64,000 nucleotides of DNA. Source: Chloroflexota bacterium (GTDB lineage: Bacteria; Chloroflexota; UBA11872). A program made the position numbers and the translations under genes. The notes beneath the pieces are model-generated. The model ran no database searches and was not told the origin of the DNA. It saw only the letters and a program-made list of their open reading frames with translations. Shown piece by piece: positions 7,858 through 16,805 of this stretch. Location of the stretch: NCBI GenBank assembly GCA_022826485.1, contig JAJDUU010000035.1, forward strand, positions 145,689 through 209,688, written 5' to 3'. Each line of letters opens with the position of its first letter. Positions within the stretch are counted from its first letter, which is position 1.

Positions 7858-8529
7858 GTGTTCATCATCATCGCCGGCGGCGGCAAGGTGGGTGCCGCGC
7901 TGGCGCACGATCTGCCGCCCGGCGGGCACGAGATCGTCGTGCTCGAAAAAAACCGCCGCAAGGCGCAGGACCTGGAGGACGACCTCGGCGCCTCGGTCAT
8001 TCCCCAGGACGCCTCCGAGGGCCGCTGGCTGTCGACGGCGGGCGTGGCGCGCGCCGACCTCGTGATCGCCGTCACCGGCGACGACGAGGACAACCTCGTC
8101 ATTTGTCAGCTCGCCCGCGCGCTTTCCAATGGCCGGGCGCGCACCATCGCGCGTCTCAACAACCCCAAGAATCAAGACGCGTTTCGCCTGCTGGAAATCG
8201 AGGCCATCGTCAACGCCACCGACCTTGTCATGAGCATGATCGAGCGCGGCCTGGGCGCGGCGTCGGTGGTGCATCTCATGCGGCTGCGCTCCGCGGGTCT
8301 CGAGCTCGTCGAGTTGACCGTGGCCAGTGAATCAGCCGCCGCCGGATCGTCGGTCGACGACCTGCAACTCGAGCAGCTGGGCGCCCGCATCGCCGTGGTG
8401 CTGCGCGGCGACGACGCGCTGTTCACGTTCACCGATCTCGTGCTCAGGCCCGGCGATACGGTGGTGGCGGTGGTGGCTATCGCCAACGAGGGCGCCGTGC
8501 GCGCCCGCTTCGACGCCGCCCGCTTCTAG
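7858..8529 (+). CDS. TrkA family potassium-uptake protein (TrkA-N + TrkA-C)
   Basis: A 223-residue RCK protein starting at GTG 7858. The N-domain begins MFIIIAGGGKVGAALA with glycine motif GGGKVG and acidic residue VVLEKN, followed by about 80 residues of TrkA-C from around 140 (LVELTVASESAAAGSSVDD to the end). It is typical of the cytosolic gating ring subunit of TrkH/KtrB-type potassium channels. It is co-transcribed with the preceding N-domain-only gene (2-base gap). The channel partner must be encoded elsewhere. Confidence 0.9.
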   Translation: MFIIIAGGGKVGAALAHDLPPGGHEIVVLEKNRRKAQDLEDDLGASVIPQDASEGRWLSTAGVARADLVIAVTGDDEDNLVICQLARALSNGRARTIARLNNPKNQDAFRLLEIEAIVNATDLVMSMIERGLGAASVVHLMRLRSAGLELVELTVASESAAAGSSVDDLQLEQLGARIAVVLRGDDALFTFTDLVLRPGDTVVAVVAIANEGAVRARFDAARF

Positions 8530-8567
8530 GGAAGCTTCTGAGTAAATCTGTAGGCCGCGCTTCAATC

Positions 8568-8606
8568 CCCCCATCCTAGCCTTCCCCCCAAGGGGGAAGG
8601 GACCGG
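8568..8606. repeat. Short stem-loop repeat (CATCCTAGCCTTC family)
   Basis: CCCCATCCTAGCCTTCCCCC followed by its partial complement GGGGGAAGG and GACCGG. The same unit occurs at 18552-18594, and a related one at 53618-53653. Confidence 0.65.
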
Positions 8607-8660
8607 AAGGAGGCTTAATTGGAGATTTCCTAGGAAAACTCGGAATCGGTCGTTAGACCG

Positions 8661-8740
8661 CGCCCCAATCCGTTCTACGGACCCTTCGACAGGCTCAGCG
8701 CCTGCCCCGTACTAGATACGGGGGCGAACGGATTGGGGCG
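8661..8740. repeat. 80-base inverted-repeat element
   Basis: Perfect 15-base ends CGCCCCAATCCGTTC (8661-8675) and its complement (8726-8740) enclose 50 bases including CCTTCGACAGGCTCAG and GCCCCGTACT. This looks like a small non-autonomous mobile or palindromic repeat. Confidence 0.65.
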
Positions 8741-8842
8741 GCTGATTGCCAGTGGCCCTGTGTGTTCAGTGACTCTTGACGCGCACCGCTCGCAGCCTTC
8801 GGCCAATGGTTCCGTGGACTGCTACCGGCGCGGCAGGGTGGC

Positions 8843-9514
8843 TTAGGCCGGCGCGGTCTCCTCGGGCGGCGCTTCCGCGACCTCGCCTTCCTCGCCGGGC
8901 TCGATCTCTACCTCGTCGAGGTCGAGCGCTTCTTCCTCGTCATCCTCGGCCTGCGCCCGCAGCACGTGGACCGAAATCACGGTTTCGGCGGCGTCGCCCA
9001 CCGGCGTATACACGCCGTCCGTCGCCCGCAGGTCGGCCACCACGACTTCGTCGCCCGGCTCCTCGAGGCCGGAGATATCGGCCACCAGGCCCGACGGGAT
9101 CTCGGATGGCAGCGCGGCGATCTGCAGCGACGTGAGGGATTGAATGACCGTCACGCCCATCACCGCCGCGGCAGGCGCCGTCCCTTCCAGCTCGATTGCC
9201 ACCTCGACCGTCACGGGCTTGGTGAGATCCACGCGCCGGAAGGTCGCGTGCAGCAGGCGGTCGGTAATGATGTCCAGCTCGTAGTCGTCGAACAGCACCG
9301 CTTCGGTTGCGCCGTCGCACTCAAAGTCCAGCAGGCGACCGTCGGCGCCCTGCCGCACCAGCGTGGCCAGCGCGCGCTCATCCACCTGCACCGCCGTCGA
9401 GGGCTGGTTCGGCGTGACGAGATTGGCTGGGATCACTCCCGACTGCCGCAGTCGCTTGACGGCCCGGCCCTTCACGGTGCGCGGGGAAGCCTGGAGGCGT
9501 GGACGTTCAGGCAC
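8843..9514 (-). CDS. rplY: 50S ribosomal protein bL25 (Ctc form)
   Basis: A 223-residue two-domain bL25/CTC protein that binds 5S rRNA in the large subunit. The N-terminal 5S-binding domain (residues 1-95) opens with the family pattern VKGRAVKRLRQSGVIPANL. The C-terminal beta domain (about 96-190) contains VEVAIELEGTAPA and the typical LPSEIPSGLVADISGLEEPGD segment (shown here in part). The protein ends in an acidic tail (EEEALDLDEVEIEPGEEGE), as is common for Ctc forms. The start is GTG 9514 with AGAGGA about 8 bases upstream. The gene follows the penicillin-binding protein gene on the same strand with a 187-base gap, in which I see no feature. Confidence 0.92.
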   Translation of the reverse strand: MPERPRLQASPRTVKGRAVKRLRQSGVIPANLVTPNQPSTAVQVDERALATLVRQGADGRLLDFECDGATEAVLFDDYELDIITDRLLHATFRRVDLTKPVTVEVAIELEGTAPAAAVMGVTVIQSLTSLQIAALPSEIPSGLVADISGLEEPGDEVVVADLRATDGVYTPVGDAAETVISVHVLRAQAEDDEEEALDLDEVEIEPGEEGEVAEAPPEETAPA

Positions 9515-9701
9515 TCGGATTTCCTCTGGGATGGGTTCGGCGGTTTCGCCGGGAGCAGCGCGCGCGGCGCCAGCGGCTCACGCACGAGCCGCGCGCAGCA
9601 CGAGTCTAGAAACGCCGCCCCCTCGCGTCAACGCCCGATCGGCTTCACAAACGCCGGCATCGGGTGCGCTTGGCAATCTCGGACACCGACGAGGCGGTCG
9701 G

Positions 9702-12692
9702 CTAGCGCACCGTGAACGTCACCGGGTCCGACGCCGTCTGGTTGCCGGCCCGATCTGTCGCAATCGCTCGCAGGGTGTAGGTCCCCGGCTCGGCTGTCCA
9801 GCGCAGGCGGTAGGGGGCGCGTTGCACCTCGTCGATCACCTCGCCGTTCATCTCGTAGGCCACGGCCGCCAGCCCACCCGCGTCCTGCAGGGCCGCCGCC
9901 AGCTCGATCACTCCGGCCGAGCGCTCGTCGCCGTTGGCCAGGCCCGCCACCGCCACCGCCGGCGGCGTGTTGTCCACCACGAACCGCCGGAACACCAAGT
10001 CCTCGCGCCCGTTCGACGCGCGCACCACCAGGCGCAGCGTATAGGGGCCGTCGGGCAACTGACTGGTGTCGATGGCGCGCAGCGGGCCCTCCGTCACCGG
10101 GGTCGCGCCAACCGTGCCGATGCGCACCCAGCTCCCGGGGGCAGGGCCGGCGCCGTAGCGCAGCTCGAACTCCGCAAACAGCGGTCCCGCCGCCGTTCCC
10201 TGGATTTCGAGCACGCTGCGCACGCGCTCCTGCGGCAGCGGGCTGGTGATGGCGGCTCGCTCGGATGCCCCGGTCGGCGCCGTTCCCGCGACGAAGGCTT
10301 CCGGCGGCAGCCGCAGCGGTGAGTCGTCGTCCAGCGTCCGCTGCCACTCCTCGGCCTCCGCCGGCAGCACCACGAAGACTTGCTCCTCGGTTTCGTCCGG
10401 CGGCGTAGCTGGCGTGGCCAGCAGCCCCGTGGGCACGTGAATGGCAAACGGCTGATGCACCATGTCCCGCTGCACCGGCACGGTGCCCGCGAGGAAGAAC
10501 TCCTCCCGCGTCTCCGGCGTGAACGGTGACGGCAACAGGCCCGAGAGCGCGTCGATCTCCTGCACCACGACCGTTGCCGGCTGCGGCCACTCCAGCGCCG
10601 GCTGGCCCTCCAGCGCGGCCGTCATGAACCGTTGCCAGATGGGCGCGGCCCCGCGCACGCCGGTCACGTCGTCCATGGGCGTCCCGTCGGCGTTGCCCAC
10701 CCACACGCCCGTCACCAGCTGGGGCGTATAGCCCACCGTCAGCGCGTCGCGCGTATCCTCGGTCGTTCCCGTCTTGGCGGCCGCCCGCCGGTCGGGCAGC
10801 TGGAGATTGCGCCGCGTCTCACCGAAGCCGAGCACCCGCGCGCGCTCGTCGCTCAGGATCGACGTCACCAAGAACGCCAGACCGGGACTGATGACCTGGG
10901 TCGAGGCAATGCGAGTCGGCGTTTCGGAAACGTCGGCCAGCACCCGCGCGCTGCAGCCGTCGTCCCCGAGCTGCTCAACCACCCGGCCCTGCGCGTCCAG
11001 AATGCAGAGGATGCCCGTGGGCGCCACCGCCCGGCCCTCGTTGGCGAAGACGCCGTAGGCGCTGGTCAGCTCGATCAACCGCACCTCGTTCGAGCCCAGC
11101 GCGAGGGCCGGTCCGATGCGCGACGGATCCGTCAGCGTCGTAATCCCCAGCTGCTCCGCCATATCCACGGTTGGCTCGAGCCCCGCGAACAGCTGGGTGC
11201 GCACCGCCGGGATGTTCAGCGAGCTGCCCAGCGCCGTGCGCAGGCTCACCGGGCCGCTGAACCGCTCGCTGTAGTTGCGCGGCGCGTACGGCTCCTGTCC
11301 CACGATCGGCACGATCGTCGGGATGTCCAGCAGCATGGTGGCCGGCGAGTAGCCCCGCCGCAGCGCGCTGGCGTAGGTGATGGGCTTGAACGCCGACCCC
11401 GGCTGCCGCGGCGCCAGCGTGACGTTTACCTGGCCGTCGATGGCCACGTCGTTGAAATCGAGGCTGCCGACCATGGCCACGACCTCGCCGGTCCCCGGCC
11501 GCACCGCCACCAGCGCCGCGTTGGTCACCGTCTGGTCCGCCAGCGTGGCGACGTGCTCTCGCGCCGCCGTCTCGGCCTGCTCTTGCAGGTCCAGGTCCAG
11601 CGTGGTGATGATGCGCCAGCCCTGCCAGCTCACGTCCGGTCCGTAGCGGGCTTGGACTTCATCCAGCACAAAGCGGAAGAAGTGCGGCGCGCGCACCTCA
11701 GCCGGCTGCGGCGGCATGATGGTGATGACTTCGCGTCGCGCCGCCTCGACCCGCGCCGGGGGCGCGAGACCGGTTTCCTCCAGCCGGTCCAGGACCCGCA
11801 GCTGCTCCCGCCGCGCCGCCTCCGGGTCGGCGTGCGGGTTGTCGGTGGCGGGAGACCGCAGGATGCCCGCCAGCAGCGCGGCCTCCGCCAGGGTCACCTC
11901 ACGCAGCGGCTTGCCGAAATAGGTGCGCGCCGCCGCCGCCACGCCGTAGCTCAGGCTGCCGTAGTAATTCTGATTCAGGTAGAGGCCCAGGATCTCGTCC
12001 TTCGAGAACCGCTCGCTGAGTTGCCAGGCCAGCACGGCTTCCTTGACCTTGCGCTCCACCGTCTCCTCGGGCGTGAGCAGCACGTTCTTGACCAGCTGCT
12101 GCGTGATCGTGCTGGCCCCGGAGACGATTTCGCCGCCGGTGAAGTTCTGCCACAGCGCGCGCACGATGGCGCGCAGCTCAACGCCGGGGTTCTCGTAGAA
12201 GGTGGCGTCTTCCGCCGCGATCACCGCGGCCTTCACATCGGCGGGAATGGCCTCCGGCGGCACGAGCGTCCGCCGGCCCTGGCCCAGCAGCTCGCCGAGC
12301 GGACGACCGCGCCGGTCGACGATGGTGGTGGTTTGGAAGAGGCCAGAGCCGACGTCCAGGATCTCCTCGACCTCGGGGACGTCCGTCAACAGCGTGCTGG
12401 CGGCCGCGGCGGCCGCTGCCGCGCCGCTGGCCGCGACAACCGCGAGCACCAGCGTGGACGCGATGATGGCCGCCGCCGCGCCGCCCGCCAGCAGCCAAAC
12501 CCACGGCCCGACCGGGGCGCGCGAGCGCCGCGGTTTCACGAGCGAACTCCGCGCGAGGCGCGCCCGCGCCTTCGGATCGACAGGGCGGCCGGCGGAGGGC
12601 CGCATCCGCGAGCTACGCACCCGCACCAGCCTTACTCTCGAATGTCGCCATTCTAAGCGTGCGCGTTGCCGCCCCTCGTTACGCCGGTCCAC
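9702..12692 (-). CDS. Class A penicillin-binding protein (GT51 transglycosylase / transpeptidase)
   Basis: A 996-residue bifunctional peptidoglycan synthase. A basic N-terminus and a membrane helix (about 64-90) precede the GT51 domain, with catalytic Glu161 in AAEDATFYENPG and the conserved GASTITQQLVKN (192-203). The transpeptidase domain has the SxxK motif SAFK (433-436), SSLN (490-493) and KTGTTEDTRDA. The last ~180 residues form Ig-like beta domains (NTPPAVAVAG; DRAGNQTASDPV), recalling the C-terminal extension of PBP1C but built differently. The predicted start is GTG 12692; ATG 12605 would remove 29 basic residues. It diverges from the membrane-protein gene at 12769. It builds and cross-links glycan in the periplasmic or outer-face space, implying that this lineage makes peptidoglycan. 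Confidence 0.93.
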   Translation of the reverse strand: MDRRNEGRQRARLEWRHSRVRLVRVRSSRMRPSAGRPVDPKARARLARSSLVKPRRSRAPVGPWVWLLAGGAAAAIIASTLVLAVVAASGAAAAAAAASTLLTDVPEVEEILDVGSGLFQTTTIVDRRGRPLGELLGQGRRTLVPPEAIPADVKAAVIAAEDATFYENPGVELRAIVRALWQNFTGGEIVSGASTITQQLVKNVLLTPEETVERKVKEAVLAWQLSERFSKDEILGLYLNQNYYGSLSYGVAAAARTYFGKPLREVTLAEAALLAGILRSPATDNPHADPEAARREQLRVLDRLEETGLAPPARVEAARREVITIMPPQPAEVRAPHFFRFVLDEVQARYGPDVSWQGWRIITTLDLDLQEQAETAAREHVATLADQTVTNAALVAVRPGTGEVVAMVGSLDFNDVAIDGQVNVTLAPRQPGSAFKPITYASALRRGYSPATMLLDIPTIVPIVGQEPYAPRNYSERFSGPVSLRTALGSSLNIPAVRTQLFAGLEPTVDMAEQLGITTLTDPSRIGPALALGSNEVRLIELTSAYGVFANEGRAVAPTGILCILDAQGRVVEQLGDDGCSARVLADVSETPTRIASTQVISPGLAFLVTSILSDERARVLGFGETRRNLQLPDRRAAAKTGTTEDTRDALTVGYTPQLVTGVWVGNADGTPMDDVTGVRGAAPIWQRFMTAALEGQPALEWPQPATVVVQEIDALSGLLPSPFTPETREEFFLAGTVPVQRDMVHQPFAIHVPTGLLATPATPPDETEEQVFVVLPAEAEEWQRTLDDDSPLRLPPEAFVAGTAPTGASERAAITSPLPQERVRSVLEIQGTAAGPLFAEFELRYGAGPAPGSWVRIGTVGATPVTEGPLRAIDTSQLPDGPYTLRLVVRASNGREDLVFRRFVVDNTPPAVAVAGLANGDERSAGVIELAAALQDAGGLAAVAYEMNGEVIDEVQRAPYRLRWTAEPGTYTLRAIATDRAGNQTASDPVTFTVR

Positions 12693-12768
12693 CGCCGCTG
12701 GGCCTTAAGCTGGCAGTCGCCGTGAGCGGCGATCGAAGGGGCAGGCTGCGTCAATTGAGGCCGGGTAA

Positions 12769-15561
12769 GTGACCGTGGACTGGGCGGTCATGCCGGGATT
12801 GCTGCTTCTGCTGGCGCAACTCGCGGCGCTGGCCGCCGTGGGCTACGTGGTCGCCCGCACCGTGCTCCGTCAGAGCGACGAGCGCCTGGCGCTGGCCCAG
12901 GGGCTGGTGGTGGGGCTGGCGCTGTGGGGCTTCGTCGTCAACGTCGTGCTGTACGTCATTCCGGCGCCCGCGGGGGCGATCGCGGCCTGGGTGGTCACGC
13001 TCGCGCTCGGCGTCGGCCTGGCCTGGCGCGCGCGCGAGCCCCTGCGGCCGTCGCCGCGGACGACGGCGGGCATTCTGGTCGCGGCCCTGGCGCTCTTTTG
13101 GGTCGCGCTCGCCAGCCGTCAGTTCCTCTCGATTGTCGAGGGCTTCCTGCATCTCGGCCTGGCGGCTTCGATTCGCGCGGGTGGGTTTCACCCGCCGGCG
13201 TTCCCGTGGAACCCGGATCTGCCCACCGCCTACCACTACGGCGCCAATCTGCTGGTCGGCCTGATGGCCCCGCCGTTCGGACCGGACCTGGCGTTCGTGA
13301 CGGAATTGCTGGGCGCCTATCTCTGGATGAGCTTCGCCTTGATCGTGGGCCTGCTCCTGCTGCAGCGGGGATCGTGGGTCGCGGTGCTGGCCCTCGCCCC
13401 GCTGTTGCTCACGGCCGGCGCCTGGACGCAGGTGCACTACTTCACGCCACCCGGCCTCGTGCAGATTCCCGCTGTTGGGGAGCTGCCGGCGCTCGATGCC
13501 AGCGTCCGCACGTGGCTGGCGCAGGCCTATTGGCCATCGACGGAATTTCCCTGGGAGCGAGTGTTCGAGACGGCGCCGCCGAATATCTGGAAACCCTCAT
13601 TCACGCTGGCCTACGCCCTGACGCTCGTGGTGTTGGAGCGGGTCGTCGCCGGCGGCCGCCGGTCGTGGCCGTCGGCGGCGGTACTGGCGGCGCTGGTCGG
13701 ATTCATGGGTCTGGCCGACGAGACGGTCGCCGTGATGGTGCTGGTCCTGTGGGCCTTGCTCGAGGCCGCGCGGTTTGTTGCGGCCCGACCGCCGCGCGCG
13801 CGCGACGCGCTGCGGGCGGCCGCGGGGCCGGCGATCGCCGCCCTGGTGCTGGCCGTCGGCGGCGGCGCCATCACCGGCGTCCTGACCGGACCGTCCGGAA
13901 CCGGCCTGTCCCTGGCCTGGATTGACGATCCCGCGAGCCGTCGACCAATCGGCGACTTTATCGACGTGTCGGGCGGTCTCGGCGTGCTTGCGCTGGGCGT
14001 GGTTCCGGTTGCCGTCGTCTCCGTATTGCTCGCATGGCGCGACCGCCTGGTCCTGGCGCTGGTCCTTGGAAGCGGGATCTTCCTGCTCGCCGCGCTCACG
14101 CTGCAGTACGAGTTCTCGCGTGACGTCGCCCGGCTGGACGGCCACGCGCGAAACTTCGCCCTGCTGGGGCTGGTCGCCGCGCTGAGCCTGCGCTTGCCGG
14201 CGCTGCGTCCGCGCCGGCGCTACGCCGCGGGCGCCCTGCTCGTCGTGCTCGTCACCTGGCCGACCGTGGTGACACCCCTGCGCAATCTCGGCCCCGCGCT
14301 CAGTGGCGGCGTCGAGCTGGCGAACGCCGAGCCGGGCCGGGGGGATTTCGATTCCGATTTCCTGGGCCGCGAAGGGCTGCCGCGCTCGCCCCCCGACCGG
14401 ATCGTCGCCTATATCCGAGACCATACGCCCGCCGACGCGCGCATTCTCTCGCCCGATCCGATCCCGATGTCAGTCGCGACGGGGCGCGCGAATGCCTCGG
14501 GATTCGCGGAGTTCATACAGTTCTCGCGCGTGCGCGGGCCCGAGTATGTCGACGCCGTCCGCCGGCTCGAACCGGCGGCTATCCGTCGGGTGGGCTTCGA
14601 CTACGTGCACGCCACCGACCGTTGGCTGGCCAGCCTGCCATCCCGCGCGACGGAGTGGATCGAGACCCCGGGCTTCTTCGAGCTGCTGGTGCGCGATGGC
14701 GCGGACGCCCTGTACCGGATCCGGCCCGAGTTCCTGGCAATCGATGCGGCGCCGCTGCCGGAATCGTTCGAGGCGCTGCGTCAGGCGGTGCCGGCGTCGG
14801 CGACCGTCTACTTATCGCCGTCGATCGACCATATCGGGTCGGTGCGCGCGGCGTCCGTGCTGTCCCACGCCCGCCTGCTCGGCGTCGTGCGCGTGTTTAC
14901 GGAGCACTTGCGGCCAGGCTTTCACACCGAGCCGCTCGGCGATGGCGCGCCGGATCTCGTGGTCACCTCGGCGCGCCTGGCGCCAGCGGCGTTTCCTCCC
15001 GGCCAGCGAACGCCGATCTGGTCCAACGACGACTTCGCGGTCTATGCCCCGGGCGGAGCCGTGGCCCCGATCATGCCCGCCCCCGCGCCGCTCCTCAGCG
15101 TGCGGATGTCGTTGGTGAGCGCCCACGACGGGCGGCTCGCCTTCACCGCGACGCTCGCGGATGACGCGGCGAAGCGTTGGACCGGGCAGGAGTGGCTGGT
15201 CGTGGCGGCCGATGACTCGCCGTGGGCGTTTCCGCGCGACTTCAACACCGACGGCCGTCTGCACAGGTCGGCACAGTGGTTTGACGGCCAGTTCCACCCA
15301 GGTCAGGGCATCGTGAGCCACGCGTATCTGTTCGACGCCAACACCCGCAGCCTGGCCGTACAAGGCCGCGATGGTCGCTTCGTTCCCGCGCCGGCATCCG
15401 ACAGCGACCTGGGCCCGGGTGTGTGGACGCTGGCGCTGCGTCTGCGACACGACTGGTGGGAGGCGGCCTTTATTCCAGTTGCGCGCATTGAGATTGCCGG
15501 CGACGGCACGGTGACCTATACGGTCTACGAGGAAGCGCTCAGCGTGACGCCGATTCCGTAG
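12769..15561 (+). CDS. Large multi-pass membrane protein, possible GT-C type glycosyltransferase
   Basis: A 930-residue protein with many hydrophobic helices in the first ~520 residues (for example LLLLLAQLAALAAVGYVVA, ALIVGLLLL, LALVLGSGIFLLAALTLQ) and a soluble C-terminal region of about 400 residues containing YIRDHTPADARILSPDP. An acidic residue cluster in the first long loop, then helices and a soluble tail, is the layout of GT-C transferases and DUF2298-like proteins of Chloroflexi. I cannot identify catalytic residues with confidence, so function is open. The start is GTG 12769; alternative starts at GTG 12775 or ATG 12790 are equally possible. The gene stands alone, divergent from the penicillin-binding protein gene. 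Confidence 0.75.
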   Translation: MTVDWAVMPGLLLLLAQLAALAAVGYVVARTVLRQSDERLALAQGLVVGLALWGFVVNVVLYVIPAPAGAIAAWVVTLALGVGLAWRAREPLRPSPRTTAGILVAALALFWVALASRQFLSIVEGFLHLGLAASIRAGGFHPPAFPWNPDLPTAYHYGANLLVGLMAPPFGPDLAFVTELLGAYLWMSFALIVGLLLLQRGSWVAVLALAPLLLTAGAWTQVHYFTPPGLVQIPAVGELPALDASVRTWLAQAYWPSTEFPWERVFETAPPNIWKPSFTLAYALTLVVLERVVAGGRRSWPSAAVLAALVGFMGLADETVAVMVLVLWALLEAARFVAARPPRARDALRAAAGPAIAALVLAVGGGAITGVLTGPSGTGLSLAWIDDPASRRPIGDFIDVSGGLGVLALGVVPVAVVSVLLAWRDRLVLALVLGSGIFLLAALTLQYEFSRDVARLDGHARNFALLGLVAALSLRLPALRPRRRYAAGALLVVLVTWPTVVTPLRNLGPALSGGVELANAEPGRGDFDSDFLGREGLPRSPPDRIVAYIRDHTPADARILSPDPIPMSVATGRANASGFAEFIQFSRVRGPEYVDAVRRLEPAAIRRVGFDYVHATDRWLASLPSRATEWIETPGFFELLVRDGADALYRIRPEFLAIDAAPLPESFEALRQAVPASATVYLSPSIDHIGSVRAASVLSHARLLGVVRVFTEHLRPGFHTEPLGDGAPDLVVTSARLAPAAFPPGQRTPIWSNDDFAVYAPGGAVAPIMPAPAPLLSVRMSLVSAHDGRLAFTATLADDAAKRWTGQEWLVVAADDSPWAFPRDFNTDGRLHRSAQWFDGQFHPGQGIVSHAYLFDANTRSLAVQGRDGRFVPAPASDSDLGPGVWTLALRLRHDWWEAAFIPVARIEIAGDGTVTYTVYEEALSVTPIP

Positions 15562-15651
15562 GTCTCCGCGCTACGACACGCGCGACCCTTCCCGGCCACC
15601 AGCCGTGCTCAAGTACCCTCACCCCGCAGGGGCCGCAAGCGGGATGCTGTC

Positions 15652-16641
15652 GTGAGCAAGATTCGTGTCGGCCTGATTGGGTTCGGCGATTGGACGCGCA
15701 GCGCCTATGTCCCGGCGCTGCGGCTGGACGGCCGCGCGACGATTGCGGCGGTGGCGGCGCCCAGCGCCGCGACGCGCGACCGAGCCCTTGCGGAGCTTGG
15801 GCCCGAGATCACTGTGTTTTCCTCGGCGTCTGAGCTCCTGGCGGCTGCCGACCTCGATGCGGTGACGGTCGCCGTCCCCGATCTGGCGCACGAGACGGTG
15901 CTGACGGACGCGCTGGCGTCAGGCTTGCCGCTCCTGTTCGAGCCGCCCGTCGCCTCCGACCGGCCCGGCGTGGAACGAATGCTGGACGCGCTCCGCGCCG
16001 CCCCGCAGCTCATTCATCCCGACCTGGAGCTCTCGTACCTTCCCATCCTCGCGGACGTGCGCGAGGCGCTGGACGCGGGAGCGATCGGTCAGCCCCGCAC
16101 CGCCTTGGTGCGGCTGCAAGCGGGGTGGGGCCATCCGCCGCGGCACGACCTGAGCGTGGTGCACATGCTGGCGGGCTGGTACCTGGACATGCTCGACCGC
16201 GCCATCGGAGGCACGGCGCGCCGAGTGCTCGTGCTCAACGGCCAGGATGCGCCCGGGCTGATGCAATCGCGCGCCATCGCCCACCTGGACTACGGCGACG
16301 TGACGGGCACGTTCCAGGTCAACATCGGCGCGGTTGGGCCGCTGCGCATCGACCTCGAGGTCAACGGGACCGAGGGCGACATCGTCTGCGACCCGCTGGC
16401 GGGCGCCTGGCGCCTGCGCACGCGGGAGTTCCCCCATTGGCGCCTGGCGCGGCAGCCGGCGCTGGAACCGCCCGCCGGCTGGCCCGGCGTCCACGAGTGC
16501 CTGCGCGCGTTCCTCGACGCCGTCGAACAGGGCGCGACGAACACCGGCATGCGCGACGCGATCATCCGCCAGCACGAGGTCGGCCTGGCCGCCGACCGAT
16601 CCTGCGTAAGCGGCGCCTGGGAAGACGTGCGCCCGGCCTAA
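15652..16641 (+). CDS. Gfo/Idh/MocA family protein lacking the usual catalytic lysine
   Basis: A 329-residue protein with an N-terminal Rossmann domain (VGLIGFGDWTRSAYVPAL) and a C-terminal alpha-beta domain (LVRLQAGWGHPPRHDLSVV to RPA). Family members are NAD(P)-dependent sugar or inositol dehydrogenases that normally carry an EKP motif whose Lys contacts the substrate. Here the motif reads FEPPV (Glu97-Pro98-Pro99), so the Lys is replaced by Pro. His144-Asp145 (RHDL) may be part of the remaining active site. The start GTG 15652 is directly before the first strand. It may be a dehydrogenase with altered chemistry or a non-catalytic paralogue. There are no neighbouring sugar genes. Confidence 0.85.
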   Translation: MSKIRVGLIGFGDWTRSAYVPALRLDGRATIAAVAAPSAATRDRALAELGPEITVFSSASELLAAADLDAVTVAVPDLAHETVLTDALASGLPLLFEPPVASDRPGVERMLDALRAAPQLIHPDLELSYLPILADVREALDAGAIGQPRTALVRLQAGWGHPPRHDLSVVHMLAGWYLDMLDRAIGGTARRVLVLNGQDAPGLMQSRAIAHLDYGDVTGTFQVNIGAVGPLRIDLEVNGTEGDIVCDPLAGAWRLRTREFPHWRLARQPALEPPAGWPGVHECLRAFLDAVEQGATNTGMRDAIIRQHEVGLAADRSCVSGAWEDVRPA

Positions 16642-16650
16642 ATTCACCAT

Positions 16651-16680
16651 CCGTCATTCCGAGCGCAGCGAGGAATCCAG
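16651..16680. repeat. CGTCATTCC palindromic repeat
   Basis: CCGTCATTCCGAGCGCAGCG followed by AGGAATCCAG is a variant of the dispersed repeat whose arms are CATTCC and GGAATC. Confidence 0.6.
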
Positions 16681-16805
16681 GGCTAGGACCTCGGGCGCGC
16701 CCACCCGCATCTTGTGCCTACAATCCTCGCCACTTAGGGGAGGTCGCAACATCAAGGCGTGCCAAGCCGCGGTAGTAGGCGGTCGCGGAAACCGAGCATG
16801 ATCCA

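Larger units (their letters stand above)
8530..8842. other. Intergenic region with repeats
   Basis: About 310 non-coding bases between the convergent trkA-like and bL25 genes. It holds a stem-loop repeat at 8568-8606 and a 15-base perfect inverted repeat (8661-8675 with 8726-8740) whose interior carries the GCCCCGTACT..GATACGGG module seen in other repeats here. Confidence 0.6.

Noticed and set aside
8530..8842. A riboswitch or small RNA before the bL25 gene
   Set aside because: The structure consists of inverted repeats shared with other intergenic sites, and the bL25 gene reads toward this region rather than away from it.
10632..12656. A 674-codon open frame on the plus strand opposite the penicillin-binding protein gene
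   Set aside because: It is composed of Arg/His/Gly-rich sequence typical of the reverse strand of GC-rich genes, has no domain and lies fully within a gene with intact catalytic motifs.
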